This document shows, piece after piece, positions 45,468 to 54,959 of a DNA stretch of 58,743 nucleotides (its first letter is position 1; each line of letters starts with the position of its first letter). The stretch spans positions 1-58,743 of the forward strand of contig CAMPJI010000006.1 of the NCBI GenBank assembly GCA_946886865.1. The letters are read 5' to 3'. The position numbers and the translations under genes were made by a program. A model generated the notes under the pieces. It searched no databases. It was not told the DNA's origin and saw only the letters and a list, made by a program, of their open reading frames with translations. The DNA is from an uncultured Lysobacterales bacterium (GTDB lineage: Bacteria; Pseudomonadota; Gammaproteobacteria; Xanthomonadales; Xanthomonadaceae).

Positions 45468-46240
45468 TTCTTCAACCTAGACAAAACAAACGTTTCAGAT
45501 ATCACTGAGTTGCCAAACATCTTCCAGTGAAAACGATAGCTCTCTGAGAATCCCCACACAGCGAGAACAGACAAAAATAGACTCAGCAAAACCGGAAGCC
45601 ACCTTGGCCCATCTTCGGCCTGGAGGCTGATTGCCGCACCAAACCAGGCAAGAAAATATGTAAGCCAGAACCATATAGCGGAAGCAATAGCAAGCGACCG
45701 GTGTAGCGTGTATTTGTTCTGATACGTAACAATCAACGATTGCGTTAATTGTTGCGCCACACGACTCTTCGCTACAGGATAGAAAGAAGACCAACCGTTG
45801 GATTGCGGCGGCAACTGGAGAAACTGCACGCCCTCAGCCAGCAACGGCTCCAGTCCGGCCGAGTAGCTCTCGCGCGGCTTAGGAATAGAGAGCTTGAGGC
45901 AGCGGGAGAGGTCCTCCCGCGCGCGCTGAATTTTAGACGATGCGGAGCTTTCCCGAGCTCCACCGCTACGACCTACCCAGTTAATCAAATGACCAAGAAA
46001 GTACGAGGCAACTGCGACGTATATAACGAGCCCAAGCTTCAGCTCGTTGGGGACGAGTACATAGCCATCAGAAATGCCTCTCATGGCCAAAGTTGGCAGG
46101 TAATCGACAGAAAGTATTGGTGCAAGGTCACCTACACACCACCACCACCACCCGAGAAAAAGGAACAGAACGAAGCCCGGAATAAAAATCCCAAACAACT
46201 CGTAGCTTAGATTAGTAAGTTTGCTGAGTAGTTGATCCAT
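45464..46240 (-). CDS. Four-helix membrane protein of unknown family
   Basis: A 258-residue protein. Helices are predicted at about 16-38 (FGIFIPGFVLFLFLGWWWWC), 68-92 (LKLGLVIYVAVASYFLGHLI), 183-206 (AIASAIWFWLTYFLAWFGAA) and 211-230 (WLPVLLSLFLSVLAVWGF). Between helices 2 and 3 lies a cytoplasmic domain of about 90 residues with basic patches, and a helical YQNKYTLHRSLA stretch leads into helix 3; the C-terminus is SYRFHWKMFGNSVISETFVL. This arrangement is reminiscent of membrane proteins that accompany defence nucleases, but I cannot name a family. GGGGGG precedes the ATG. Upstream member of the two-gene island. Confidence 0.75.
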   Translation of the reverse strand: MDQLLSKLTNLSYELFGIFIPGFVLFLFLGWWWWCVGDLAPILSVDYLPTLAMRGISDGYVLVPNELKLGLVIYVAVASYFLGHLINWVGRSGGARESSASSKIQRAREDLSRCLKLSIPKPRESYSAGLEPLLAEGVQFLQLPPQSNGWSSFYPVAKSRVAQQLTQSLIVTYQNKYTLHRSLAIASAIWFWLTYFLAWFGAAISLQAEDGPRWLPVLLSLFLSVLAVWGFSESYRFHWKMFGNSVISETFVLSRLKK

Positions 46241-46261
46241 GCGCCCCCCTTTTTCGTTAAG

Positions 46262-47926
<1,665 letters not shown>

Positions 47927-47982
47927 GGGACAGGCCCTGCGGTGGAAGCGAAGGCCGGGATTATCGCAGGGGCGACGAACCC

Positions 47983-48220
47983 TGTAGGAGCGGCTTCAGC
48001 CGCGAACGCCTATCCCGATGGGTGCGGGGCTCCCAGGAGGGAGGTGAGCGCCGCACACCGCGCGCGTTCCGCTCGGAACACAATCCCGTGCGGCATTTGT
48101 AGGAGCGACGTGAGTCGCGACCGCGCAGCTGCCCGGAGTCCGGTTCGCGACTTACGTCGCTCCTACAAGGGCCCGGAAGTTCCGACCCGGGTTGCGCGAC
48201 TGAAGCCGCGCCTGCAGGGG
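47983..48220. repeat. Four GTAGGAGCG REP elements in a 349-base gene-free stretch
   Basis: Copies at about 47983-48006 (GGCTTCAGCC type), 48098-48123 (GACGTGAGTC type), 48142-48170 (reverse GACTTACGTC) and 48191-48218 (reverse, decayed: GACTGAAGCCGCGCCTGCAGG). As at 7644-7830, the order is outer GGCTTC type, inner GACGT type, mirrored. The remainder of 47927-48275 has no gene that I can support; a terminator hairpin lies at its right end. Confidence 0.88.
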
Positions 48221-48228
48221 CCAGAACG

Positions 48229-48257
48229 AAAACGCCCGGCATGGCCGGGCGTCTTTT
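48229..48257. terminator. Intrinsic terminator of the small exported protein gene
   Basis: ACGCCCGGC-ATG-GCCGGGCGT, nine perfect base pairs with a three-base loop, flanked by a T-run on both strands (CTTTT to the right; GTTTTCG when read on the minus strand). It lies 17 bases beyond the minus-strand stop at 48276. Confidence 0.78.
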
Positions 48258-48275
48258 CACTGCATGGACGGTCCG

Positions 48276-48599
48276 TCAGTAGATCGAGGTATCCAGACGT
48301 CGCAGGGCATCGGCGATATCCAACTCGCCTGTGCGCTCCAGATCATCGCGGCTGTAGACACGACCGTGCGCGATCACGCAATCCTTGCCCTTTTCGCGCA
48401 TCGAACGCGTCTGGATGTGGGTGCCGGTGTAGCGCATGCAGTTGCGGTCGGCATCCTTCTGCACTTCGGCTTCCGCCTCGAGCTGGGCCTGGGCCCGTGC
48501 ATCGGCTTCGGACTGGACCGGCGGTTCGGCCGGGACGGCAAAAGCGGCCGCACCCAGCACGCCGGCGGCCAGCAAGCGTTTCATCATCGGATGGTTCAT
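48276..48599 (-). CDS. Small exported protein of unknown function
   Basis: A 107-residue protein with a cleavable-looking signal (MKRLLAAGVLGAAAFAVPAE) followed by an Ala/Glu-rich helix (EADARAQAQLEAEAEVQKDA) and a C-terminal domain with RNCMRYTGTHIQTR, KGKDCVIAHGRVYSRDDL and LRRLDTSIY. The two Cys (in NCMRYTG and KDCVIAHGR) and the spacing recall a group of small xanthomonad periplasmic proteins with a conserved CxRxTG...C...GR pattern; no function is known. GAGGTGA lies 5 bases before the ATG at 48599. Confidence 0.7.
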   Translation of the reverse strand: MNHPMMKRLLAAGVLGAAAFAVPAEPPVQSEADARAQAQLEAEAEVQKDADRNCMRYTGTHIQTRSMREKGKDCVIAHGRVYSRDDLERTGELDIADALRRLDTSIY

Positions 48600-48711
48600 G
48601 GCGTCACCTCGCGGGGTGGGGGACACAAGAGCAGGCATCGCCTGCGCCCACCCACGATACGCCGATAGCGCCAGGACGGCGGCCGCGACGGCCCACGTAT
48701 TCAGAACGAAG

Positions 48712-49263
48712 TCAGCCGCGCGGACACGTCTCGCTGCGGCCAGCATGGAAGGCCGCCACCTCCTCCGGCGTGGCCGGCCGCGGGGCGATGCCGTCGTCGA
48801 ACAGCACGCGCCACACGCCGTCCCCGCCCCGGTGCCAGACCGAGGTGAACGCGCCGATGCGGTGCTGGACGGGATCGGCGGGGTCGACGGCTTCGTAAAG
48901 CGCCGGGCCGCTGGACCAGGCCATGTCGCTGACGCCGCCGATTGCGGTGTGGGTGGGGTACCACGACAGGCGCACGCGCGTGCCCGCGATCAGCCCGGCC
49001 CACTCGGCGGTAATGGCGGCGCGGCCGCGGGTCACCCCCGGGCGGCTGACGCCGAAGGCCGCGTCTTCATGCAGGTGCGCGGCGAACGCCTCGGCATCAC
49101 GGTCGGCCACGGACCTGGCGAAGCTGAGCTCACGCGCCCACACCTCGCACTCGGCCGCACTGAGCGCCGCCAGCGGCGGTGCGGGAGGCGCACTGGACGG
49201 CGCAGGTTGCGCCAGTGTGGATGGCGCCAGAAGCAAGGCAAGGATCGAGGTCGGGACGCGCAT
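48712..49263 (-). CDS. Exported NTF2/SnoaL-like (DUF4440-type) protein
   Basis: A 183-residue protein with an N-terminal signal (LALLLAPSTLAQPAPS) and a cone-shaped NTF2-like domain: RELSFARSVADRDAEAFAAH, LHEDAAFGVSRPGVTRGRAA, WSSGPALYE and FTSVWHRGGDGVWRVLFDDG are the standard DUF4440 blocks. Such periplasmic proteins bind small molecules; no reaction is known. Divergent from the nucleotide pyrophosphatase gene. Confidence 0.82.
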   Translation of the reverse strand: MRVPTSILALLLAPSTLAQPAPSSAPPAPPLAALSAAECEVWARELSFARSVADRDAEAFAAHLHEDAAFGVSRPGVTRGRAAITAEWAGLIAGTRVRLSWYPTHTAIGGVSDMAWSSGPALYEAVDPADPVQHRIGAFTSVWHRGGDGVWRVLFDDGIAPRPATPEEVAAFHAGRSETCPRG

Positions 49264-49362
49264 GGCCGGGGCTCCGGAAGGTTGCCGGCACTATCGGCAA
49301 AGCCCACCCCGGCAACCAGCGACTAAAGTCATCCCGCAACAACCGTCCGTCAGAATGACCCC

Positions 49363-50610
49363 ATGCGACTGATCCCCGCGGCCGCCACGGCCTTGTTAGC
49401 CCTGCTCCTGTGCGCGTGTGCCACGCCCCGGCACGCGCCGCCACCCGCCACCCCGGCCCGCGTGCCGGTCCTGCTGGTCTCGCTGGACGGCTTCCACCCG
49501 CGCCACCTCGGCCAGGGCCGGACGCCGACCCTCGATGCGCTGGCCGCGGGTGGCGCCCGTGCGCAGTGGATGACGCCGTCGTACCCGTCGCTGACCTTCC
49601 CCAACCACTACACGCTGGTGACCGGGCTGCGGCCCGACCGCCACGGCATCGTGCACAACACGATGCGCGACCCGGCGTTGGGCCAGTTCAAGCTGAGCGA
49701 CCGTGACGCGGTGGGCGATGGCCGCTGGTGGGGCGGCGAACCGCTGTGGGTGACGGCCGAGCGCGCCGGGCTGCCGACGGCGACGCTGTCGTGGCCCGGC
49801 AGCGAGGCGGAGATCGGGGGCGTGCGCCCGACGCGCTGGCACCTGTTCGATGACGCCCGTCCGGTCGACGACCGCATCGACACCGTACTGGGCTGGCTGC
49901 GGGAACCGCCGGCCACCCGCCCCCGGTTCGCCACGCTGTATTTCGAGCATCTCGACCATGCCGCGCACGCCCATGGCCCGGACTCGCAAGAGGCCCTGGA
50001 GGCTGTGCAACGGCTGGATGCGGCACTGGGTCGCCTGGTCGACGGCCTGCGCGCGGGCGGTGCTCTCGATGCGGTCAACATCGTGGTGACCTCCGACCAC
50101 GGCATGGCGACCGTGGCGCCGGGCCAGGTGGTGGTCGTGGAAGACATGGTCGAGGAGGCCGACGCGCGACTGGTCACCACCGGCCAGTCGGTGGGGTTCA
50201 CGCCGCTGCCGGGCCGCACCGCGCAGGCCGAGGCGCAGTTGCTCGGCCGCCACGACCACTACGCATGCTGGCGCAAGGGTGAGCTGCCGGCGCGCTGGCA
50301 CTACGGCCGGCACCCGCGGGTGCCGGCCATCGTCTGCCAGATGGACGAGGGCTGGGATGCGATCCGGCGCGACTGGGTCGAGAGCCGGCCGTCGCACGAC
50401 CGCGGCTTGCACGGCTACGACCCGGCGCTGCCCTCGATGCGCGCCCTGTTCATCGCGCACGGTCCGGCGTTCCGTCCGGGCACGGTGCTGCCGCCGATCG
50501 AGAACGTGGACGTGTATCCGCTGCTGGCGCGGCTGCTGGGCGTGCCGCCAGCGCCGAACGATGGCGATGCGCAGGCGTTGCTGCCGGCGCTGCGCGCGAC
50601 GAGTCCGTGA
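49363..50610 (+). CDS. Nucleotide pyrophosphatase/phosphodiesterase (NPP) lipoprotein
   Basis: A 415-residue enzyme of the alkaline-phosphatase superfamily, ectonucleotide pyrophosphatase/phosphodiesterase branch. Signal with lipobox LLALLLCAC (Cys near 19). VPVLLVSLDGFHPRHL holds the first metal-binding Asp; MTPSYPSLTFPNHYTLVTGL contains the nucleophile Thr in the form known from the Xanthomonas NPP; LYFEHLDHAAHAHGPDS, VVTSDHGMA and RGLHGYDPALPSMRALFIAH supply the remaining Asp/His ligands. It should hydrolyse phosphodiester bonds of nucleotides in the periplasm with two zinc ions. Confidence 0.88.
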   Translation: MRLIPAAATALLALLLCACATPRHAPPPATPARVPVLLVSLDGFHPRHLGQGRTPTLDALAAGGARAQWMTPSYPSLTFPNHYTLVTGLRPDRHGIVHNTMRDPALGQFKLSDRDAVGDGRWWGGEPLWVTAERAGLPTATLSWPGSEAEIGGVRPTRWHLFDDARPVDDRIDTVLGWLREPPATRPRFATLYFEHLDHAAHAHGPDSQEALEAVQRLDAALGRLVDGLRAGGALDAVNIVVTSDHGMATVAPGQVVVVEDMVEEADARLVTTGQSVGFTPLPGRTAQAEAQLLGRHDHYACWRKGELPARWHYGRHPRVPAIVCQMDEGWDAIRRDWVESRPSHDRGLHGYDPALPSMRALFIAHGPAFRPGTVLPPIENVDVYPLLARLLGVPPAPNDGDAQALLPALRATSP

Positions 50611-50614
50611 CCCC

Positions 50615-50775
50615 TGTAGGAGCGACGTAAGTCGCGACCGGCCTCCGCCCACGGCGATGGCATCGCGACCCACGTCGATCATCAACCCCGGCTCTTGTAG
50701 GAGCGGCTTCAGCCGCGATGCCTTTCCCGTTGCCCGACCAGGCATCCGATCGCGGCTGAAGCCGCTCCTACAGAG
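50615..50775. repeat. GTAGGAGCG REP elements (three intact, one decayed)
   Basis: Copies at about 50615-50640 (GACGTAAGTC type), 50660-50680 (decayed reverse copy, GCGACCCACGTCGATC), 50696-50719 (GGCTTCAGCC type) and 50750-50775 (reverse GGCTGAAGCC type). Two adjacent head-to-head pairs, one of each subtype. Between the NPP and Ada-AlkA genes on the same strand. Confidence 0.88.
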
Positions 50776-50835
50776 GGCACGCAGGCCACGCACATCGATG
50801 TCCGATTCCGGCCAGTCCATGCCGCGACCCGGTGC

Positions 50836-50841
50836 TAGCCT
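50836..50841 (+). promoter_or_regulatory. Putative -10 element, leaderless Ada-AlkA transcript
   Basis: TAGCCT ends 6 bases before the ATG of the Ada-AlkA gene with no ribosome-binding site in between, which fits a leaderless mRNA. A -35 sequence is not clear. Confidence 0.42.
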
Positions 50842-50847
50842 GCATCC

Positions 50848-52386
50848 ATGGCCGCTGTCCCCGCCCCTGTCGATTCCCCTGCCGAGCCGCTGCCGGACCG
50901 GGCGATCTGCGACCAGGCGCGCCTCAGCCGCGACGCGCGGTTCGACGGGCTGTTCTTCACCGCGGTGCGCAGCACCGGCATCTACTGCCGCCCCGTGTGC
51001 CCGGCGCCGCCGCCCAAGCGCGAAAACGTCCGCTACTACCGCCATGCGGCCGCGGCCGAGGCGGCCGGCTTCCGTCCGTGCCTGCGTTGCCGGCCGGAGT
51101 TGGCCCCCGGCGACGGCACCTGGCGGCGCGGCGATGCGACGGTGGCGCGTGCGCTCAAGCTGATCGACGAGGGCGCGCTGGTGGAGCAGCCGGTCGCGGC
51201 ACTGGCCGAGCGCGTGCACCTGGGCGAGCGGCAATTGCGGCGCCTGTTCGTCGACCGGCTGGGCGCCCCGCCGCTGGGCGTCCATGCCACCCGACGGCTG
51301 CTGTTCGCCAAGCAGCTGCTGACCGAGACCGCGATGCCCATCACCGACGTCGCGATGGCCGCCGGGTTCGGCAGCCTGCGGCGCTTCAACACCACCTTCA
51401 AGGACGCCTACCGGATGGCGCCGCGCGACTTGCGTAGGCAGCCGCGCGAGGCCGTCGGCGAGGCGCTGGTGCTGCGGCTCGGCTACCGGCCGCCGTACGA
51501 CTTGGCCGCGATGCTCGACTTCCTCCGCGGGCGCGCGTTGCCCGGCGTGGAGGTGGTCGACAACCGCGGTTATGCGCGCGTGCTGGCACCGGAACGCGCG
51601 GGCCAACCGGCCGGCTGGCTGCGAGTCACCGCGTGGCCCGGCGGCGAGCACGCGCTGAGGTTGGAGCTGCACGGGACCTCGCCCGCGCGCCTGCTGCCGG
51701 TGGTCAACCGGCTGCGGCGGATGTTCGACCTGGACGCCGACCCCGATGCCATCGCACGCGCACTGGCGGTGGACGCCGGCCTGCACCCGCTGCTGCACGC
51801 GCGCCCGGGCCTGCGGCTGCCCAGCGGCTGGGACGGCTTCGAGATCGCGGTGCGCGCGGTGCTCGGCCAGCAGGTCAGCGTCGCCGCCGCGCGCACCCTG
51901 GCCACGCGCCTGGCGCACCGCTTCGGTACGCCGCTGGAGGCGGCGCCCGCGCCCGGCCTGACGCACCTGTTCCCGACGCCCGATGCGCTGGTCGATGCCG
52001 ACCTCGGCGCCATCGGCCTGACCCGCGCGCGCGCCGACACGGTGCGCACCGTCGCCGCGGCCCTGCTCGACGGCCGCGTGGACTTCCGCGCCGAGCGCAC
52101 GCTGGAAGACTTCGTGGCGCGCTGGGTCGCGCTGCCCGGCATCGGCCCGTGGACGGCGCAGTACATCGCAATGCGTGCACTCGGCCACCCCGACGCGTTC
52201 CCCGCCGAGGACCTGGTGCTGCAGAAGACCCTGCCCGGCGACGGCAGCCGCCTGACGGCGCGCGACCTGTCCGCACGCGCGCAGGCCTGGCGGCCGTGGC
52301 GCGCCTACGCCGTCATCCACCTTTGGCGTAGCGCGGCGCTGGCCGCGCCCGCACCGCGCGCATCACGCAAGAGAGCAACGACATGA
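50848..52386 (+). CDS. Ada-AraC-AlkA fusion: methyl-sensing regulator with DNA-3-methyladenine glycosylase
   Basis: A 512-residue three-part protein. Residues about 20-90 are the Ada zinc domain with the four Cys ligands ([17 protein letters not shown]47 and C51; [11 protein letters not shown]78 and C81), one of which accepts a methyl group from DNA phosphotriesters in Ada. Residues 92-195 are an AraC-type double HTH ([37 protein letters not shown]). Residues about 205-500 are an AlkA glycosylase with helix-hairpin-helix [20 protein letters not shown] and the catalytic Asp in [10 protein letters not shown]. It thus couples sensing, regulation and base excision. The stop overlaps the ogt start (ATGA). 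Confidence 0.92.
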   Translation: MAAVPAPVDSPAEPLPDRAICDQARLSRDARFDGLFFTAVRSTGIYCRPVCPAPPPKRENVRYYRHAAAAEAAGFRPCLRCRPELAPGDGTWRRGDATVARALKLIDEGALVEQPVAALAERVHLGERQLRRLFVDRLGAPPLGVHATRRLLFAKQLLTETAMPITDVAMAAGFGSLRRFNTTFKDAYRMAPRDLRRQPREAVGEALVLRLGYRPPYDLAAMLDFLRGRALPGVEVVDNRGYARVLAPERAGQPAGWLRVTAWPGGEHALRLELHGTSPARLLPVVNRLRRMFDLDADPDAIARALAVDAGLHPLLHARPGLRLPSGWDGFEIAVRAVLGQQVSVAAARTLATRLAHRFGTPLEAAPAPGLTHLFPTPDALVDADLGAIGLTRARADTVRTVAAALLDGRVDFRAERTLEDFVARWVALPGIGPWTAQYIAMRALGHPDAFPAEDLVLQKTLPGDGSRLTARDLSARAQAWRPWRAYAVIHLWRSAALAAPAPRASRKRATT

Positions 52387-52904
52387 CCACCATATGGACC
52401 CACATCGACAGCCCGGTCGGCCCGCTGCTGCTCGCCGCCGACGAGGCCGGCCTGCGCGCCATCGAGTTCCGCGACAACCGGCACCCGGTCAGGCGCGATG
52501 ACAATTGGCAGGCGGGCGCGCATCCGGTGATCGACGCCGCCACCGCGCAACTGCGCGAGTATTTCGACGGTAGTCGCCGCACGTTCGACCTGCCGCTGGC
52601 ACCGCGCGGCACGGCGTTCCAGCGTACGGTGTGGGACGCGCTCGACGCGATCCCGTATGGCCAGACGTGGAGCTACGCGCAGCTGGCCCAGCGCATCGGC
52701 AACCCCGCCGCCATGCGCGCGGTGGGCGCGGCCAACGGCCGCAACCCGCTGCCGATCGTCCGGCCGTGCCACCGCGTGATCGGTGCCGACGGCTCGCTCA
52801 CCGGGTTTGGCGGCGGACTGCCGACCAAGCTGTTCCTGCTCGAACTGGAAGGCGCGCTGCCGCATGCCGACGTGGCGGCCGCCGACCTGTTCGCGCAGGC
52901 CTGA
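52383..52904 (+). CDS. ogt: Methylated-DNA--protein-cysteine methyltransferase
   Basis: Removes O6-alkyl groups from guanine by suicidal transfer to its own cysteine. 173 residues, as usual for Ogt. The active-site block is [20 protein letters not shown] with acceptor Cys 129; the [20 protein letters not shown] and [20 protein letters not shown] helix-turn segments and the arginine finger are present. Translationally coupled to the Ada-AlkA gene, forming a compact adaptive-response operon. Confidence 0.95.
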   Translation: MTTIWTHIDSPVGPLLLAADEAGLRAIEFRDNRHPVRRDDNWQAGAHPVIDAATAQLREYFDGSRRTFDLPLAPRGTAFQRTVWDALDAIPYGQTWSYAQLAQRIGNPAAMRAVGAANGRNPLPIVRPCHRVIGADGSLTGFGGGLPTKLFLLELEGALPHADVAAADLFAQA

Positions 52905-52907
52905 GAC

Positions 52908-53675
52908 CTACATTCCGCGGAAGCGGTGCAGGAACGCGCCGCTGACGGGCAACGATTCCTTGCGGCCGCGCAGGCGCAGGTGCCACTTGCCCAGCTCATC
53001 CTTGCGCACGCGGTCGATGGCGGCCACGCGCACCACCACGCCGCGATGGACCTGCCAGAACGTGTCCGGGTCCAGGCCTGCAAGCAGGTCCTTGAGCGGC
53101 GTGCGGATCACCGCGTCGGCGTCACCGGTCACCACGCGCACGTACTTGTCCTGCGCCTGGAAATACAGCACATCGTCGATGCCGATCATGCGCACGCTGT
53201 CGCCGATGCTGGCGCTGATCCAGCGCACCTGCCGGTCCCCGCGCGGGCGCAGCGCGGCTTCGAGTTCATCCACGCGGGCCTGCAGGTCGCCGTCGTCGCG
53301 CGTGGCCAGGCGCTCGCGCAGCCGGCCCACGGCGCGTGCCAGGTGGACCGGCTGCACCGGCTTGAGCAGGTAGTCCACCGCGCCCGCTTCGAACGCGCGG
53401 ATCGCGTACTCGTCGTAGGCGGTGGTGAACACCACCAGCCCGCCGGCGGCAACCACCGCGCGCGCGACGTCCAGACCGCTGACGCCGGGCATGCGGATGT
53501 CCAGGAACGCCACCGCCGGCCGCAGCTCGGCCACGGCCTGCAACGCTGCGACGCCGTCCTCGCAGGCGGTGACCGACTCCAGTTCCGGCCAGGCATCGGC
53601 CAGCATCGATAGCAGCGCGGCGCGTTGCGGCGCCTCGTCCTCGGCGACAATGGCGGCGAGTCCGCTCGACGTCAT
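52908..53675 (-). CDS. LytTR-family response regulator
   Basis: A 255-residue two-component regulator. The receiver shows AIVAEDEAPQRAAL, FLDIRMPGVSGLDVARAV with the phosphoacceptor Asp, VVFTTAYDEYAIRAFEAGAV and YLLKPVQPVHL (Lys). The C-terminal LytTR DNA-binding domain reads DVLYFQAQDKYVRVVTGDAD, PDTFWQVHRGVVVRVAAIDR and GRKESLPVSGAFLHRFRGM. The start ATG overlaps the kinase stop (ATGA). In xanthomonads such pairs often control membrane or exopolysaccharide functions; the target here is not evident. Confidence 0.92.
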   Translation of the reverse strand: MTSSGLAAIVAEDEAPQRAALLSMLADAWPELESVTACEDGVAALQAVAELRPAVAFLDIRMPGVSGLDVARAVVAAGGLVVFTTAYDEYAIRAFEAGAVDYLLKPVQPVHLARAVGRLRERLATRDDGDLQARVDELEAALRPRGDRQVRWISASIGDSVRMIGIDDVLYFQAQDKYVRVVTGDADAVIRTPLKDLLAGLDPDTFWQVHRGVVVRVAAIDRVRKDELGKWHLRLRGRKESLPVSGAFLHRFRGM

Positions 53676-54955
53676 GTGCGTCTGGCTCCAGTTGATTCGA
53701 CCGACGCTTCCGGCGCTTCCAGTGGCAGGCGGATCTCCGCCTCCACGCCCTGCCCCGGCGCGCTGCGCATGTGCAGCGCGGCGCGGCCGCCGTAACGCTC
53801 CAGCAGCTGTTCGCGCACGTTGGCCAGGCCGACGCCGCTGCCCAGCCCGGGCTGCAGGCCGATGCCGTCGTCGATCACCGTGACGTTGAGGTGGTCGGCA
53901 TCCTCCAGCGCGCGCACCACCACGCGACCGGGGCCCGGCTTGGGTTCGATGCCGTGCTTGATCGCGTTCTCCACCAGCGTGATGAGCAGCAGAGGCGGAT
54001 ACGGCCGGGCGCGCAAGGCCTCGTTGGCCTCAATCGTGTACGAAAGCCGGCCGCCCATGCGCAGACGCATCAACTCCAAGTAGCTCGTGCAGATATCCAG
54101 CTGCTGGCCGAGGGTGGAATGCACCAGCCCATCGCCGTCGTCGCGCAGCTGCGGGATGGTGGCGCGCAGGTGGTCCACCAGCGCGTCCAGCGTGGCCTCG
54201 GCCTGCGCCGGGTCCTGGCGCACCAGCGCGCGCACCGAGGCCAGCGTGTTGAACAGGAAGTGCGGTTCGACCTGCGCCTGCAGCACGCCCAGGCGCAGGT
54301 CGCTGTGCTGCTTGAGCTCACGCAGCTGCGCGACTTCCTGCGCATGGTGGTTGTCGAGCCAGCGCCGCTGCTCGCTGAAATAGGCGCGCAGTGCCAGGCC
54401 ACCGCCGAAGAGGCCGTAGACCACCACCAAGAAGACCAGGTTGATGGTGAGCGCGACGGCGCGTTCGACCATCGGCACCTCTCCAGTGATCGCGGGAAGG
54501 GGTTGGCCGTTGCTGCGGTAGGCGGCTTCGACCACCTGCTCGACGTACGACGACGCCCAGAAGTCGGCCACGAAGCTCACGCCGATGCCGACCAGCACCG
54601 CCAGCACCACACCGCGGCGTTCCCTGGCCGCAGGCCAGCGCCGGTAGCGCACCCATGCCGCCAGCGCCGGCCCGGCCGTGGCCATCAGGGTGAAGGCGGC
54701 GAACAGGTGCAGGCCCGACAGCACGCCCGCGCCATAGTCGCGGGTGGAGAAGCCCACGCCGAACGCGGTGACCGCGGCGAACACCGCGATCACCGACGCG
54801 AACAGCCCCGTGCGCCCGCGCAGCCACGGACCGCTGAACACCGGGAACTGCCGATAGCGGCTCCACACCGTGTTGCCGCCGATCAGCACGTCGGGCGGCA
54901 ACGACCGGTCGAGCGCGTAGGTCGGTGGTGGAGCGGGTGCGGCAGTCATCGGCAT
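53672..54955 (-). CDS. LytS/YehU-type sensor histidine kinase
   Basis: A 427-residue membrane kinase. After about 45 cytoplasmic residues come four predicted helices (LFASVIAVFAAVTAFGVGFS, LHLFAAFTLMATAGPALAAW, VLAVLVGIGVSFVADFWASS, ALTINLVFLVVVYGLFGGGL), a coiled linker, and the PF06580-type core QAQVEPHFLFNTLASVRALV with the phosphorylated His. The ATPase has LVENAIKHGIEPKPG (N box), IDDGIGLQPGLGSGVGLANV (G boxes). It starts at ATG 54955 (or 54949), five bases after the stop of the serine hydrolase gene, and overlaps the response regulator. Confidence 0.92.
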   Translation of the reverse strand: MPMTAAPAPPPTYALDRSLPPDVLIGGNTVWSRYRQFPVFSGPWLRGRTGLFASVIAVFAAVTAFGVGFSTRDYGAGVLSGLHLFAAFTLMATAGPALAAWVRYRRWPAARERRGVVLAVLVGIGVSFVADFWASSYVEQVVEAAYRSNGQPLPAITGEVPMVERAVALTINLVFLVVVYGLFGGGLALRAYFSEQRRWLDNHHAQEVAQLRELKQHSDLRLGVLQAQVEPHFLFNTLASVRALVRQDPAQAEATLDALVDHLRATIPQLRDDGDGLVHSTLGQQLDICTSYLELMRLRMGGRLSYTIEANEALRARPYPPLLLITLVENAIKHGIEPKPGPGRVVVRALEDADHLNVTVIDDGIGLQPGLGSGVGLANVREQLLERYGGRAALHMRSAPGQGVEAEIRLPLEAPEASVESTGARRT

Positions 54956-54959
54956 CGCC

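Larger units (their letters stand above)
44830..46260. other. AT-rich two-gene island (probable horizontal acquisition)
   Basis: Base composition changes abruptly: I counted 29/60 GC at 45001-45060 and 28/60 at 45661-45720, against 42/60 at 46381-46440 in hutU. Codon use follows (many A/T third positions). The island holds a membrane protein gene overlapped by a DEDDh exonuclease gene and an AT-rich tail to about 44830. It sits 21 bases behind the hutU stop. No transposase, integrase, tRNA or clear flanking direct repeats were found. Composition and two-gene effector-like content are typical of defence cassettes; that role is inference. Confidence 0.75.

Noticed and set aside
44830..46260. 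att-type direct repeats or integrase remnants flanking the AT-rich island
   Set aside because: Only trivial matches (for example TTAAG) were seen; no integrase or transposase.
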